In this document: in pieces, positions 1 through 6,350 of the stretch
Layout of the letters: every line of letters starts with the position of its first letter
Position numbering within the stretch: position 1 is the stretch's first letter
NCBI GenBank assembly: GCA_947258905.1
Contig: CAMYKF010000340.1
Location: 1-16,302, forward strand
Direction: 5' to 3'
DNA: 16,302 nucleotides
From: an uncultured Pirellulaceae bacterium
GTDB lineage: Bacteria > Planctomycetota > Planctomycetia > Pirellulales > Pirellulaceae
Notes under the pieces: generated by a model
Told to the model about the DNA's origin: nothing
Database searches by the model: none
The model's input: the letters and a program-made list of their open reading frames with translations, nothing else
Program-made: the position numbers and the translations under genes

Positions 1-25
1 GGGAGAGGTCGACGCGCAGCGGCGG

Positions 26-1192
26 GTGAGGGCCAATACTGTGGACATGCACCAGGACGAGACGGCGCCGAAGTCCGCGCAGCACTTCGACATTCATCAT
101 TCCTTGTTCGACATGCGGCATTCCGATCAGGCTGGTGAATATCGAATATCGAACAGGGAATTTCCAAGGCACAAGTATCGCCCAGTTGTCGCCCCACTCC
201 TCGCGCAGACCTCTCCCCTCGTCCCTCGTGCCTCTTCCCTGTTCAACTCCTTCCATTTTCTCCGTCCGTTGTGGTTGCTGGCCCTGATCCCTGTCGCGCT
301 GATCGTCATGGCGATTATGCGAAAGCAGGATGCCAGTCGCCAATTCACTGGCTTCATCGACGATCATCTACTCAAGCACCTCGTGGTCCGGCCCAACACG
401 AGTCAGGGTTTTCGACCTGTACATGGACTGACGATTGCGTGGGTGGTTGCGACGATTGCACTGGCCGGACCAACATGGCTGCGCGAGCCGTCGCCGTTTG
501 CCAGCGACCAGTCAACGATCGTTTTCGTGCAGGAAGTCACCCCGACGATGCTCGCCGAGGACGTTCAGCCATCGCGACTGCAGCGCTCGGTCCATAAGAT
601 TCGCGATCTGCTGGCCTTGCGTCCGGGTGCCGAAGCCAGCCTGATTGCCTACGCCGGCAGCCCCCATCTGGTCATGCCGATGACCGGGGACGCCGAGATC
701 ATTGAATGGTTCGCAGGGAATCTGGATCCCGCGATCATGCCGCGCAAGGGCGACGCCGCAGCCCAGGCAATCGCCCTGGCCAACGAACAACTGCAAAGTG
801 CAGGCAAGCCGGGCTCGATCGTGTTGATCACGGATGGAATCGACGATCGTCAGAACCAGCAGCTTGCCGAACTCCGGCAAGGACCCGTGCATATCCTCGC
901 AGTCGCTGGAGACCAGTCAAAACCATTGCCACCCGGCAGTCCTCCCGCACCCGCGCTCGACATCGACGCCTTGAAGACCAGTGCGGATGCAGCCGGTGCG
1001 ACGTTAACGGTGGTAACACCGGATGGCAGTGACCTGCAAACACTTTCTCGCAATATCAACACCAGCTTCGTCGCTGCACAACAGGACGATGAAGGATCGC
1101 GGTGGAAGGATCTCGGCTACTGGCTGACTCCGCTAATCGCGCTGATGACCTTGTTATGGTTTCGTCGTGGCTGGATGGTGAATTGGGAGTAA
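26..1192 (+). CDS. batB: BatB-like VWA-domain membrane protein with degenerate MIDAS
   Basis: Von Willebrand factor A protein of the Bat (aerotolerance) family, which are membrane proteins with periplasm-facing VWA domains. Numbering from the GTG at 26, residues 76-97 (FHFLRPLW onward) form the typical BatB first membrane helix, 132-150 a second, 163-300 the VWA domain (LAEDVQPSRL, LIAYAGSPHLVMP, VLITDGID), and 363-380 a C-terminal helix. The family MIDAS DxSxS is replaced by E170-V-T172-P-T174, so metal binding may be altered. The start is uncertain. The GTG at 26 overlaps a TGA (27-29) in another frame, which suggests coupling to an upstream gene, but residues 1-71 are low-complexity and include an inverted repeat. 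Family proteins begin near FHFLRP, where only a CTG (239) is in frame. Followed by batC and batD in the same direction. Confidence 0.85.
   Translation: MRANTVDMHQDETAPKSAQHFDIHHSLFDMRHSDQAGEYRISNREFPRHKYRPVVAPLLAQTSPLVPRASSLFNSFHFLRPLWLLALIPVALIVMAIMRKQDASRQFTGFIDDHLLKHLVVRPNTSQGFRPVHGLTIAWVVATIALAGPTWLREPSPFASDQSTIVFVQEVTPTMLAEDVQPSRLQRSVHKIRDLLALRPGAEASLIAYAGSPHLVMPMTGDAEIIEWFAGNLDPAIMPRKGDAAAQAIALANEQLQSAGKPGSIVLITDGIDDRQNQQLAELRQGPVHILAVAGDQSKPLPPGSPPAPALDIDALKTSADAAGATLTVVTPDGSDLQTLSRNINTSFVAAQQDDEGSRWKDLGYWLTPLIALMTLLWFRRGWMVNWE
99..161. repeat. Imperfect inverted repeat, TTCGATATTC type
   Basis: Two 25-bp arms (99-123 and 137-161) are inverted copies with 5 mismatches, separated by 13 bp. 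The core is TTCCTTGTTCGA in one arm and its near complement TCGAACAGGGAA in the other. It lies inside the predicted 5' end of the VWA gene, upstream of the first recognisable family residue, which argues that this stretch is really intergenic. Confidence 0.7.
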
Positions 1193-1214
1193 AGGCGTGA
1201 ACACGAGTGAATTA

Positions 1215-1239
1215 ACCACGGAGACACGGAGGCACAGAG
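1215..1239 (+). repeat. CACGGAG repeat arm, left copy at GxxExxY gene
   Basis: A 25-bp arm made of three 8-bp units of the form CACGGAGN (third unit CACAGAG). It ends immediately before the ATG at 1240. Further copies of this family occur at 1624-1689, 2399-2465 and 5589-5639. Confidence 0.85.
1228..1232 (+). promoter_or_regulatory. Shine-Dalgarno supplied by the repeat
   Basis: GGAGG within the left CACGGAG repeat lies 7 nt before the ATG at 1240, an ideal position. The repeat itself therefore provides the ribosome binding site of the GxxExxY gene. Confidence 0.65.
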
Positions 1240-1614
1240 ATGCTCGTACTTGAAGAGCTGACGGGACAAATTTGCGGAGCAGCAATCGAAGTGCACAAGC
1301 ATATCGGCCCAGGCTTGCTGGAATCGGCCTATGAGGAATGCCTCTGTCATGAATTCAATTTGCGCGGACTGCAATTTGACAGGCAGGTGTCCCTGCCCGT
1401 CGAATACAAAGGCATAAAACTGGACTGTGGATACCGTCTAGACATCGTCGTTGACAATCAGGTAATCGTCGAACTCAAGAGCGTCGAATCCATCATGCCT
1501 GTCCACCAAGCCCAACTCCTGACCTACTTAAAACTGAGCGAAAAGCGAGTCGGACTACTCCTAAACTTTAATGTCGATGTAATGAAGAACGGGCTAACGC
1601 GAATTGTGTTGTAA
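1240..1614 (+). CDS. GxxExxY protein (PDDEXK_3-like)
   Basis: A 124-residue protein of the GxxExxY family, usual length about 120-130, so apparently complete. The name-giving motif GLLESAY is at residues 25-31. A PD-(D/E)XK-like core follows: E28, D68 in GYRLDIVV, E78-L-K80 in VIVELKSVE, and a glutamine motif HQAQLLTYL at 89-97. These are the expected metal and catalytic positions of a nuclease fold, but no reaction has been established for the family as far as I know. The ATG at 1240 has a strong GGAGG site lying inside the upstream repeat. The gene interrupts a Bat operon and is bounded on both sides by CACGGAG repeats, so it looks like an insertion rather than a Bat component. Confidence 0.92.
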   Translation: MLVLEELTGQICGAAIEVHKHIGPGLLESAYEECLCHEFNLRGLQFDRQVSLPVEYKGIKLDCGYRLDIVVDNQVIVELKSVESIMPVHQAQLLTYLKLSEKRVGLLLNFNVDVMKNGLTRIVL

Positions 1615-1623
1615 TGAAAATGA

Positions 1624-1689
1624 ACCACAGAGACACGGAGGCACGGAGAATTCCAGCCAGAATCCTCCGTGTCTCCGTGCCTCCGTGGT
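1624..1689. repeat. CACGGAG hairpin, right of GxxExxY gene
   Basis: Left arm 1624-1648 and right arm 1665-1689 are inverted with 3 mismatches in 25, around a 16-nt loop. It begins 9 bp after the GxxExxY stop and ends 23 bp before the batC ATG. As RNA it would form a long GC-rich hairpin between batB and batC. Confidence 0.85.
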
Positions 1690-1712
1690 AATTCAAACTG
1701 TTGATCAAAAGC

Positions 1713-2372
1713 ATGACTAAGCCATCCGCCATCATCGCCACGATTTTTATTGCTGCACTGGCCGTGCTGTGCTTACTGGCGATCGTCAAACAACCAGTCG
1801 ACTGGTGGCTGACGGCGGACCAGCAGGGTGATCGGTTGTTTGCGGAGGAAAAGTACGCAGAGGCAGCAGAGGTATTCGAAGATCCGATACGCAAGGGCGT
1901 GGCTCTTTACCGCAACAAGGATTTTGAGCAAGCGGCCGCTGCCTTTGCCCGTGTCGACAACGCCCGGTCGGCCTTTAACCGCGGTAATTCACTAATGTTG
2001 CTGGGCAACTACGACGAGGCCATCACCAGTTTTGACCGGGCCCTGCAGTTTGAACCGGACTGGCGGGAGGCGCAGGAGAATCGCCAGCTCGCCATTGCGC
2101 GTCGCGACAAAATGAAGCCGCCCGAGGACGATGCCGGAGGCACCGGCGGCCAGTTGGGAGCCGACGAAATCGTATTCGATGATCGCGCCAAAAACGCTTC
2201 GCAAACCCATGAGATCGAAGCGGGTGCGGGTGAGGAAGTGTCTGATGAGTCGTTGCGCGAACTGTGGTTGCAGCGGGTCCAAACCAAACCCGCCGACTTC
2301 CTGCGGATCAAGTTTGCTTATCAACTTTCGAAGCAGGAGTCCGGCAATGCATCGAACGATCAGGCAAACTGA
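1713..2372 (+). CDS. batC: BatC-like TPR membrane protein
   Basis: A 219-residue protein with one N-terminal membrane helix (about 7-25) and a tetratricopeptide segment. The DQQGDRLF motif (36-43) followed by YAEAAEVF, a DP-x-x-KGVALYR stretch (57-67) and a canonical TPR (87-120, AFNRGNSLMLLGNYDEAI) are characteristic of the TPR part of Bat operons. In many proteobacterial relatives this part is fused to the VWA domain in one polypeptide; here it is a separate gene, with the GxxExxY element at the fusion point. The C-terminal third is acidic and probably disordered, ending in a short helical segment. Chosen start is the ATG at 1713; a TTG at 1701 is in frame. TPR proteins here are thought to scaffold Bat complexes, by family inference. 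Confidence 0.82.
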   Translation: MTKPSAIIATIFIAALAVLCLLAIVKQPVDWWLTADQQGDRLFAEEKYAEAAEVFEDPIRKGVALYRNKDFEQAAAAFARVDNARSAFNRGNSLMLLGNYDEAITSFDRALQFEPDWREAQENRQLAIARRDKMKPPEDDAGGTGGQLGADEIVFDDRAKNASQTHEIEAGAGEEVSDESLRELWLQRVQTKPADFLRIKFAYQLSKQESGNASNDQAN

Positions 2373-2398
2373 GACCATGCCGTCAGAAGACAGAACCA

Positions 2399-2465
2399 AC
2401 CACGGAGACACGGAGGCACGGAGAAACCCTCTTGCCAATCCTCCGTGCCTCCGTGCCTCCGTGGT
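2399..2465. repeat. CACGGAG hairpin between batC and batD
   Basis: Arms 2399-2423 and 2441-2465 are inverted with only 1 mismatch in 25 and a 17-nt loop. This is the best-preserved copy in the window. It has no associated gene and sits 13 bp before the batD ATG at 2479. It reads through in frame with batD without a stop, so gene callers may extend batD across it. Confidence 0.88.
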
Positions 2466-2478
2466 TTTTGTTTTCATC

Positions 2479-3801
2479 ATGCCAATACTTTTCTTTTTTG
2501 CCTTTTCCCACGCTGGCTACGCACAGGATGTCGCTCGCGTACGCACGGAACTGACCACCGAGTCGCCAGTGTGGGTTGGCCAGCGAACGACATTCGTCGT
2601 CGATCTGTTGTCAGCGACGCTGTTTTCAGGGACCGCCAGCTTTGATGTTCCCGAGGTCCCCGGTCTGATCATCATGAAGGTTGCCGGCTCCCCCAGCATT
2701 GGATCGGAAAAGATTGAGGGTGACACGTGGAGCGTGCAGACGCATCGCTTCTCGGTTTTTGCCCACCGGCCGGGTAACTACGAAATCCCGGAATTTGCTG
2801 TTCGCTTTTCCGTCGCGCCGGCATTTGGCAAGCCTCCGGAAGAGCAAGTACTTTCGAGTCAGGCATTCTCGTTCGAGGCGCGGATGCCGCCAGGTGCCGA
2901 GGGCCTGTCATTGCTCATTTCAACCGAAGATCTGCAGGTAACGGAAATTTGGCAGCCATCGATTCCGGACGATGCAAAGATTCAGCTGGAAGTCGGAGAC
3001 GCGATTGCTCGCAAAGTCACCATGCAGGCCAGTGATGTGCCAGGAATGGCCTTGCCACCAATTTCGTTTCCCCAGCCCGAGGGCCTGGCGGCCTATCCCG
3101 TCGCGCCCGAGGTCTCTGATCGCGAGGATCGAGGTTCACTAACAGGTCAACGCACCGATTCGATCACCTACGTTTGTGAAACAGACGGAACGTTCGAGAT
3201 GCCTGCGCTCGTTATCCCCTGGTGGGACATGGCGGCTGAAAAACTGGAGCGAGTCACACTGCCGGCCGTGACGATTACCGTTGTCAACAACTCACCACAG
3301 GAAAGGTCGACCGGTGAGGCCACCGAGTCGAGTAACACATCCAGCCGTGGATGGCTTGCCCGAAATCGTGCGTGGTTGGCCGTTCTGGCGATTGTCTTGT
3401 TGTTGGCCGGCCTCGCCTGGGCGTTCCGCGACAAAATCCGGAACTGGATCGCTACGCGGCGGGAGCAGTACGCCAATAGCGAAGCGGCACGGTTTGCCGA
3501 GGTAAAACAGGCTTGTGCCAAAAACGATCCGGTTGGGACACTCAACGCCCTGATGCGGTGGCTGGAAGTTCAATGGTCAGGTCCCAATGCAGTGACCATC
3601 GACGCATTTCTGTTGCAGCATCCCGATAATAATGCCCTCGCATCGGAACTGCACGAGCTGCAACGAGCCGCAATGCAGCAGTCGACTGCGTGGTCTGGCC
3701 AGCAACTGGCTGCGAAATTGACGAGCTTACGCGCGCGCAACAAACAGCCTCCAGGACTGCCCGTCGAGCAAGTTTTGCCACCGCTCAATCCGGGCGGATA
3801 A
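2479..3801 (+). CDS. batD: BatD-like exported protein
   Basis: A 440-residue BatD (oxygen tolerance) family protein. From the ATG at 2479 it has a signal peptide (MPILFFFAFSHAGYAQ, cleavage likely after AYAQ-like GYAQ near residue 16), a long periplasmic beta-rich region with typical phrases (VWVGQRTTFVVDL near 32-44, then a W-S-V-Q-T-H-R-F stretch), a transmembrane helix near 298-318 and a helical cytoplasmic tail of about 120 residues. An alternative ATG at 2377, 4 bp after the batC stop, would give translational coupling but adds 34 residues, most of them encoded by the CACGGAG hairpin. No Shine-Dalgarno is seen directly before 2479, so the choice is open. Role: partner of the VWA and TPR Bat proteins at the inner membrane, mechanism unknown. 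Confidence 0.87.
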   Translation: MPILFFFAFSHAGYAQDVARVRTELTTESPVWVGQRTTFVVDLLSATLFSGTASFDVPEVPGLIIMKVAGSPSIGSEKIEGDTWSVQTHRFSVFAHRPGNYEIPEFAVRFSVAPAFGKPPEEQVLSSQAFSFEARMPPGAEGLSLLISTEDLQVTEIWQPSIPDDAKIQLEVGDAIARKVTMQASDVPGMALPPISFPQPEGLAAYPVAPEVSDREDRGSLTGQRTDSITYVCETDGTFEMPALVIPWWDMAAEKLERVTLPAVTITVVNNSPQERSTGEATESSNTSSRGWLARNRAWLAVLAIVLLLAGLAWAFRDKIRNWIATRREQYANSEAARFAEVKQACAKNDPVGTLNALMRWLEVQWSGPNAVTIDAFLLQHPDNNALASELHELQRAAMQQSTAWSGQQLAAKLTSLRARNKQPPGLPVEQVLPPLNPGG

Positions 3802-3813
3802 GTCGACGAATCC

Positions 3814-3830
3814 GGCCTCGCTCGGCTACA
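3814..3830 (+). repeat. Half-copy of the CTCGCTCGGCTACA repeat
   Basis: The 17-bp GGCCTCGCTCGGCTACA just after batD equals the right end of the double hairpin at 4500-4568. It is a truncated copy without its left partner, between the convergent batD and PAP2 genes. Confidence 0.6.
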
Positions 3831-3838
3831 TCGTTGAT

Positions 3839-4483
3839 CTAATCCTGCAACTTGCTCGTTTGCTGCAATCTCTGCCCGATCAACACCGCCCACAAGGCAC
3901 AGCTGGTTCCCAATAACAGCCCACCCAACACGTCACTGGACCAATGCACACGCAGATAGGTCCGCGTCCAGCCCATGAACAGTGCGTAGGCGACGCCAAC
4001 CGCCAACCAGATGATCCGTCGTCGCCCCGGTGGCGCCAAAACAAGCACCAGAGTAATTCCCAATACGGCCGCTTGCGTTGAATGGCCTGACGGGAAAGAC
4101 CAGGTGGCCGGTTCAACGAGCCGGTCATCCGGGCGGGGCCGCGCGTACAGCAACTTGCTGGTCCCCGAAATCAGCTGCGACGAAATTACGGCGGCCAGCC
4201 AAACCTTTAGTCCATACCAGTGGTCGCGAATTCCCAACCACAGGGCGATCACCAAAAAGATCGGCAACATCACCCATGTGCTACCGACCGCGGCAAATAC
4301 TTTGGCCACCAATACCAGCGGCGCCCATTCCAGACCTGCCATCAGGTCATGCCACCAGTCGTCGATCGTTTGCACGAGCCGGGCTGATTCGGGAATCGCC
4401 AGCAGCGTCCAGAAAACCAATGCCAGCCCGGTGGACACCAGGGCGGTCGTCAATATCCGATCACCATTTATCTCGTGTTGCAT
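3839..4483 (-). CDS. PAP2-family membrane phosphatase
   Basis: A 214-residue integral membrane phosphatase of the PAP2 / acid phosphatase superfamily. All three signature motifs are present: K110 through R121 (KLLYARPRPDDR), PSGHS at 131-135 with catalytic H134, and R174-x5-H180-x3-D184 (WTRTYLRVHWSSD). Five to six hydrophobic segments surround them, as usual. Likely substrates are phosphatidate or isoprenyl pyrophosphates at the outer face of the inner membrane; which one cannot be told. It lies downstream of a diacylglycerol-kinase-like gene in the same direction, a sensible pairing in lipid-phosphate turnover, though a repeat fills the 86-bp gap. Confidence 0.93.
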   Translation of the reverse strand: MQHEINGDRILTTALVSTGLALVFWTLLAIPESARLVQTIDDWWHDLMAGLEWAPLVLVAKVFAAVGSTWVMLPIFLVIALWLGIRDHWYGLKVWLAAVISSQLISGTSKLLYARPRPDDRLVEPATWSFPSGHSTQAAVLGITLVLVLAPPGRRRIIWLAVGVAYALFMGWTRTYLRVHWSSDVLGGLLLGTSCALWAVLIGQRLQQTSKLQD

Positions 4484-4499
4484 ACTGGCACTTTTCAGA

Positions 4500-4568
4500 T
4501 GTAGGCGTGCGAGGCCCTTCGCACGCCAATGACCGCTTCGGGCCGAGCAAGGGCCTCGCTCGGCTACA
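4500..4568. repeat. Double hairpin repeat, TGTAGGC...GGCTACA
   Basis: Two adjoining hairpins. The first (4504-4527) has a perfect 9-bp stem GGCGTGCGA/TCGCACGCC and a 6-nt loop. The second (4542-4564) has a 7-bp stem GCCGAGC/GCTCGGC. The ends TGTAGGC and GGCTACA are inverted, giving the unit a bounded appearance. The first hairpin is repeated base for base at 13451-13474. Relatives occur at 3814-3830 and 15141-15206. Confidence 0.8.
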
Positions 4569-4569
4569 A

Positions 4570-5493
4570 CTACTCCGCCAGTGGCGCACCCGATTCAGGC
4601 AGGACCAGTCGAACTGCCTGCGGAACCGCGCGGAACTCGTAAACTTGTTCACGAACTGGCTCACCATCCAGATTCACTGGCAGTGGCGCGTCACACTCGA
4701 TGCGAAACGACTCCAGCTGCGCATACGAAATGTTTTGATTTGATTCATCGCCCAGCGCAACCCATTCGTTGATCAGATTGCCAAATGACAACAAATTGAC
4801 ATCGTGAACGGCCATCAAATCAAGCTTGCCATCGTTAAGCAGAGCATGCGGCGCCAACTGCTGCCCTCCTCCCGCCTGTCGACCATTGCCCACGGCCAGC
4901 ACAAATACGGAACCTTGCCTTGATTCGCCAGTTGGCAGCGTAACCGTACATTGGTGGGGTGTCATTTTTGCCGCGGTAGCAATGCCTGTAACCACATAGG
5001 CTGTTCCACCCAAAGCCTGTTTCAGTTTGGGCGGCGTCTGAGTGGTTACCTCTGCACCAAATCCCCCGCTGGCCACGTTCACAAAATACCGGTCGTTGGC
5101 CTGTCCGATGTCGATGGCGACGGCCTCGCCGGTTGCAGCCAGTTGCAGGGCAGCCAGTGGGTCACCGATCGGAATTCCGCAACCGGTGGCAAAGTCATTG
5201 GCAGTGCCCAGGGGGATGATCGCCAGCGCGCTGGCGGCAGGTTTTCCCGTGGCCATCATTCCCGAAACGACTTCGTTGACTGTTCCATCTCCGCCAGCCG
5301 CGACAATCACATCCACTCCATCTTCCACTGCTTCCGCGACGTATCGTGCCGCATCGCCAAACTCCCATGTCACTCGTACGTCGACGCGATTTCCGCGATC
5401 GCGAACCGCCGAGACCGCCGAACGCACTTGGGGATTGCCGGCCGATTTGCCGTTTAGCACCAGACGAATAAAGCGTGAGGGAGGGGCAGCCAT
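4570..5493 (-). CDS. YegS/DAGK-family lipid kinase
   Basis: A 307-residue soluble kinase of the diacylglycerol kinase catalytic family (YegS/DgkB/LCB5). Key motifs: LNGKSAGN (13-20), nucleotide-binding GGDGTVNEV (67-75), PLGTANDFA (94-102), VGNGRQAGGG (201-210) and the C-terminal LDGEP (275-279) that carries a catalytic or metal-binding acidic residue. Length is normal (about 300). It phosphorylates a membrane lipid such as diacylglycerol or phosphatidylglycerol with ATP; the exact lipid is not determined by sequence. The GTANDFA spelling is closer to YegS than to the Gram-positive DgkB, but the assignment is at family level. The PAP2 gene lies downstream. Confidence 0.94.
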   Translation of the reverse strand: MAAPPSRFIRLVLNGKSAGNPQVRSAVSAVRDRGNRVDVRVTWEFGDAARYVAEAVEDGVDVIVAAGGDGTVNEVVSGMMATGKPAASALAIIPLGTANDFATGCGIPIGDPLAALQLAATGEAVAIDIGQANDRYFVNVASGGFGAEVTTQTPPKLKQALGGTAYVVTGIATAAKMTPHQCTVTLPTGESRQGSVFVLAVGNGRQAGGGQQLAPHALLNDGKLDLMAVHDVNLLSFGNLINEWVALGDESNQNISYAQLESFRIECDAPLPVNLDGEPVREQVYEFRAVPQAVRLVLPESGAPLAE

Positions 5494-5588
5494 CTTTGAA
5501 ATCTCTCTGAATCAAGGATCCTGGGGATGGCAAGGATTTTACATGACTCAGCCAGCAACGCACGATCGGGTAGTTGTCCAGATGAGGA

Positions 5589-5639
5589 ACCACCGAGGCA
5601 CGGAGGCACAGCACCGATCTTGCTCCGTGTCTCCGTGGT
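5589..5639. repeat. CACGGAG hairpin, shortened copy
   Basis: Left arm 5589-5611 and right arm 5623-5639 pair over 17 bp with 2 mismatches. It lies in the 246-bp divergent gap between the lipid kinase and the small coiled-coil gene, 100 bp before the latter. It has no associated gene. Confidence 0.78.
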
Positions 5640-5739
5640 TTTTCATGCGGAAACGATTTGACGATTCGCCGAAAGGCTGATTTTGCGTTACGATTGCGAT
5701 TCGGAAAATTAACATTTCATTCGAACAGCGGGAACACAT

Positions 5740-6015
5740 ATGTCCGAAGAGCAAAAAGGTACTTTGCAAGAGATGATGGACTATCTGAAGCAGCAACGCG
5801 ATGAACTGCAGTTGCAAATGCATCTGGCGGAAATGGACGCCAAGGACGAGTACGAACGGCTGTCCGGAAAGTTCGACGAGCTGACCTCCCAATACCAGCC
5901 CGTCAAGGACGCGGTCAGTGAATCAACTGACAACGTCGTGGCGGCCCTCACACTGGCTGCCGAGGAAATGAAAAACGGGTTTTTCCGCGTCGCCAAATCC
6001 ATCAAGGGCGATTGA
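5740..6015 (+). CDS. Small coiled-coil protein, function unknown
   Basis: A 91-residue, highly charged, mostly helical protein that I do not recognise. Residues 10-55 have heptad-like spacing of hydrophobic residues between Gln/Glu/Lys (LKQQRDELQLQMHLAEMDAK), so a coiled coil is likely. Residues 66-91 form a second amphipathic helix ending in KSIKGD. There is no signal peptide and no membrane segment. The ATG at 5740 is preceded by GGGA. It is first in a same-strand row with the ftsH relic, a DUF1269 protein and a membrane protease, which hints at an envelope-stress setting; that is only context. Confidence 0.75.
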   Translation: MSEEQKGTLQEMMDYLKQQRDELQLQMHLAEMDAKDEYERLSGKFDELTSQYQPVKDAVSESTDNVVAALTLAAEEMKNGFFRVAKSIKGD

Positions 6016-6021
6016 CTGAGC

Positions 6022-6049
6022 GACCGTCAATTTAAGGAACGGTCCTTTT
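6022..6049 (+). terminator. Possible intrinsic terminator
   Basis: Stem GACCGT (6022-6027) and ACGGTC (6039-6044) with an 11-nt loop, followed by CTTTTG. The stem is short and the T-run weak. Confidence 0.4.
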
Positions 6050-6088
6050 GTTACGTTCAACCGTTCATGTCAGCGGTGAGGGGAACTG

Positions 6089-6294
6089 ATGAACCAGCAA
6101 CAAAAACTGCAAACCAAATTCTCCATCTGGTATTTTCTCGGCGCCATTTTGGTGTTGTTCTTGCTGCAGTCGATCGCAATGCGCTGGACGCAATCGCCGA
6201 CCAGTTGCAGGAAGAGGAAGTGATCAGCGGCGACGAGGTGAAACGACTTGCCAACGAGTGCGGACGCCAGGTTCCGGCTCACGGAATTACCTGA
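6089..6294 (+). pseudogene. ftsH: Collapsed ftsH relic (both ends, middle deleted)
   Basis: An ATG at 6089 with a purine-rich site (GAGGGG) opens a 44-codon frame whose start, MNQQQKLQTKFSIWYF followed by a hydrophobic helix, matches the FtsH N-terminal membrane segment. At about 6166 another frame takes over the resemblance: NALDAIADQLQEEEVISGDEV is like the end of FtsH (family form ALDAIAxxLLEKETLxGxEV) and runs to a TGA at 6292-6294. The roughly 550-600 codons with the AAA ATPase and zinc protease are absent, and the two ends are out of frame. So this is a large internal deletion. The first frame stops at 6221-6223 and could still make a 44-residue membrane peptide ending in RKRK. Confidence 0.68.
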
Positions 6295-6350
6295 CAATCG
6301 CTGACCCGAATCAATACAAAACTTAACTGCGTCAAGGAGCATTATTAATT

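Larger units (their letters stand above)
1215..1689 (+). mobile_element. Candidate repeat-bounded element carrying GxxExxY
   Basis: The interval begins with a direct CACGGAG arm (1215-1239) and ends with an inverted one (1665-1689). The two outer arms match as terminal inverted repeats with 3 mismatches in 25. Inside lie the GxxExxY gene and one more direct arm (1624-1648). AATT occurs at 1690-1693 just outside the right end and at 1210-1213 one base outside the left end; it is short and self-complementary, so it is weak evidence for a target duplication. The interval sits exactly between batB and batC. That the unit moves, and that GxxExxY is involved, is inference. Confidence 0.4.

Noticed and set aside
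1215..2465. CRISPR-like array from the regularly recurring CACGGAG units
   Set aside because: The units are 8 bp and contiguous, copies are inverted and far apart, there are no equal-length spacers and no cas genes.
1992..2480. Minus-strand frame opposite the TPR and batD genes
   Set aside because: It runs through the repeat hairpin and lies opposite well-supported Bat coding sequence.
4011..4743. Long plus-strand frames opposite PAP2 and the lipid kinase
   Set aside because: The minus-strand proteins carry complete catalytic motifs; the plus-strand translations show none and are typical antisense shadows.
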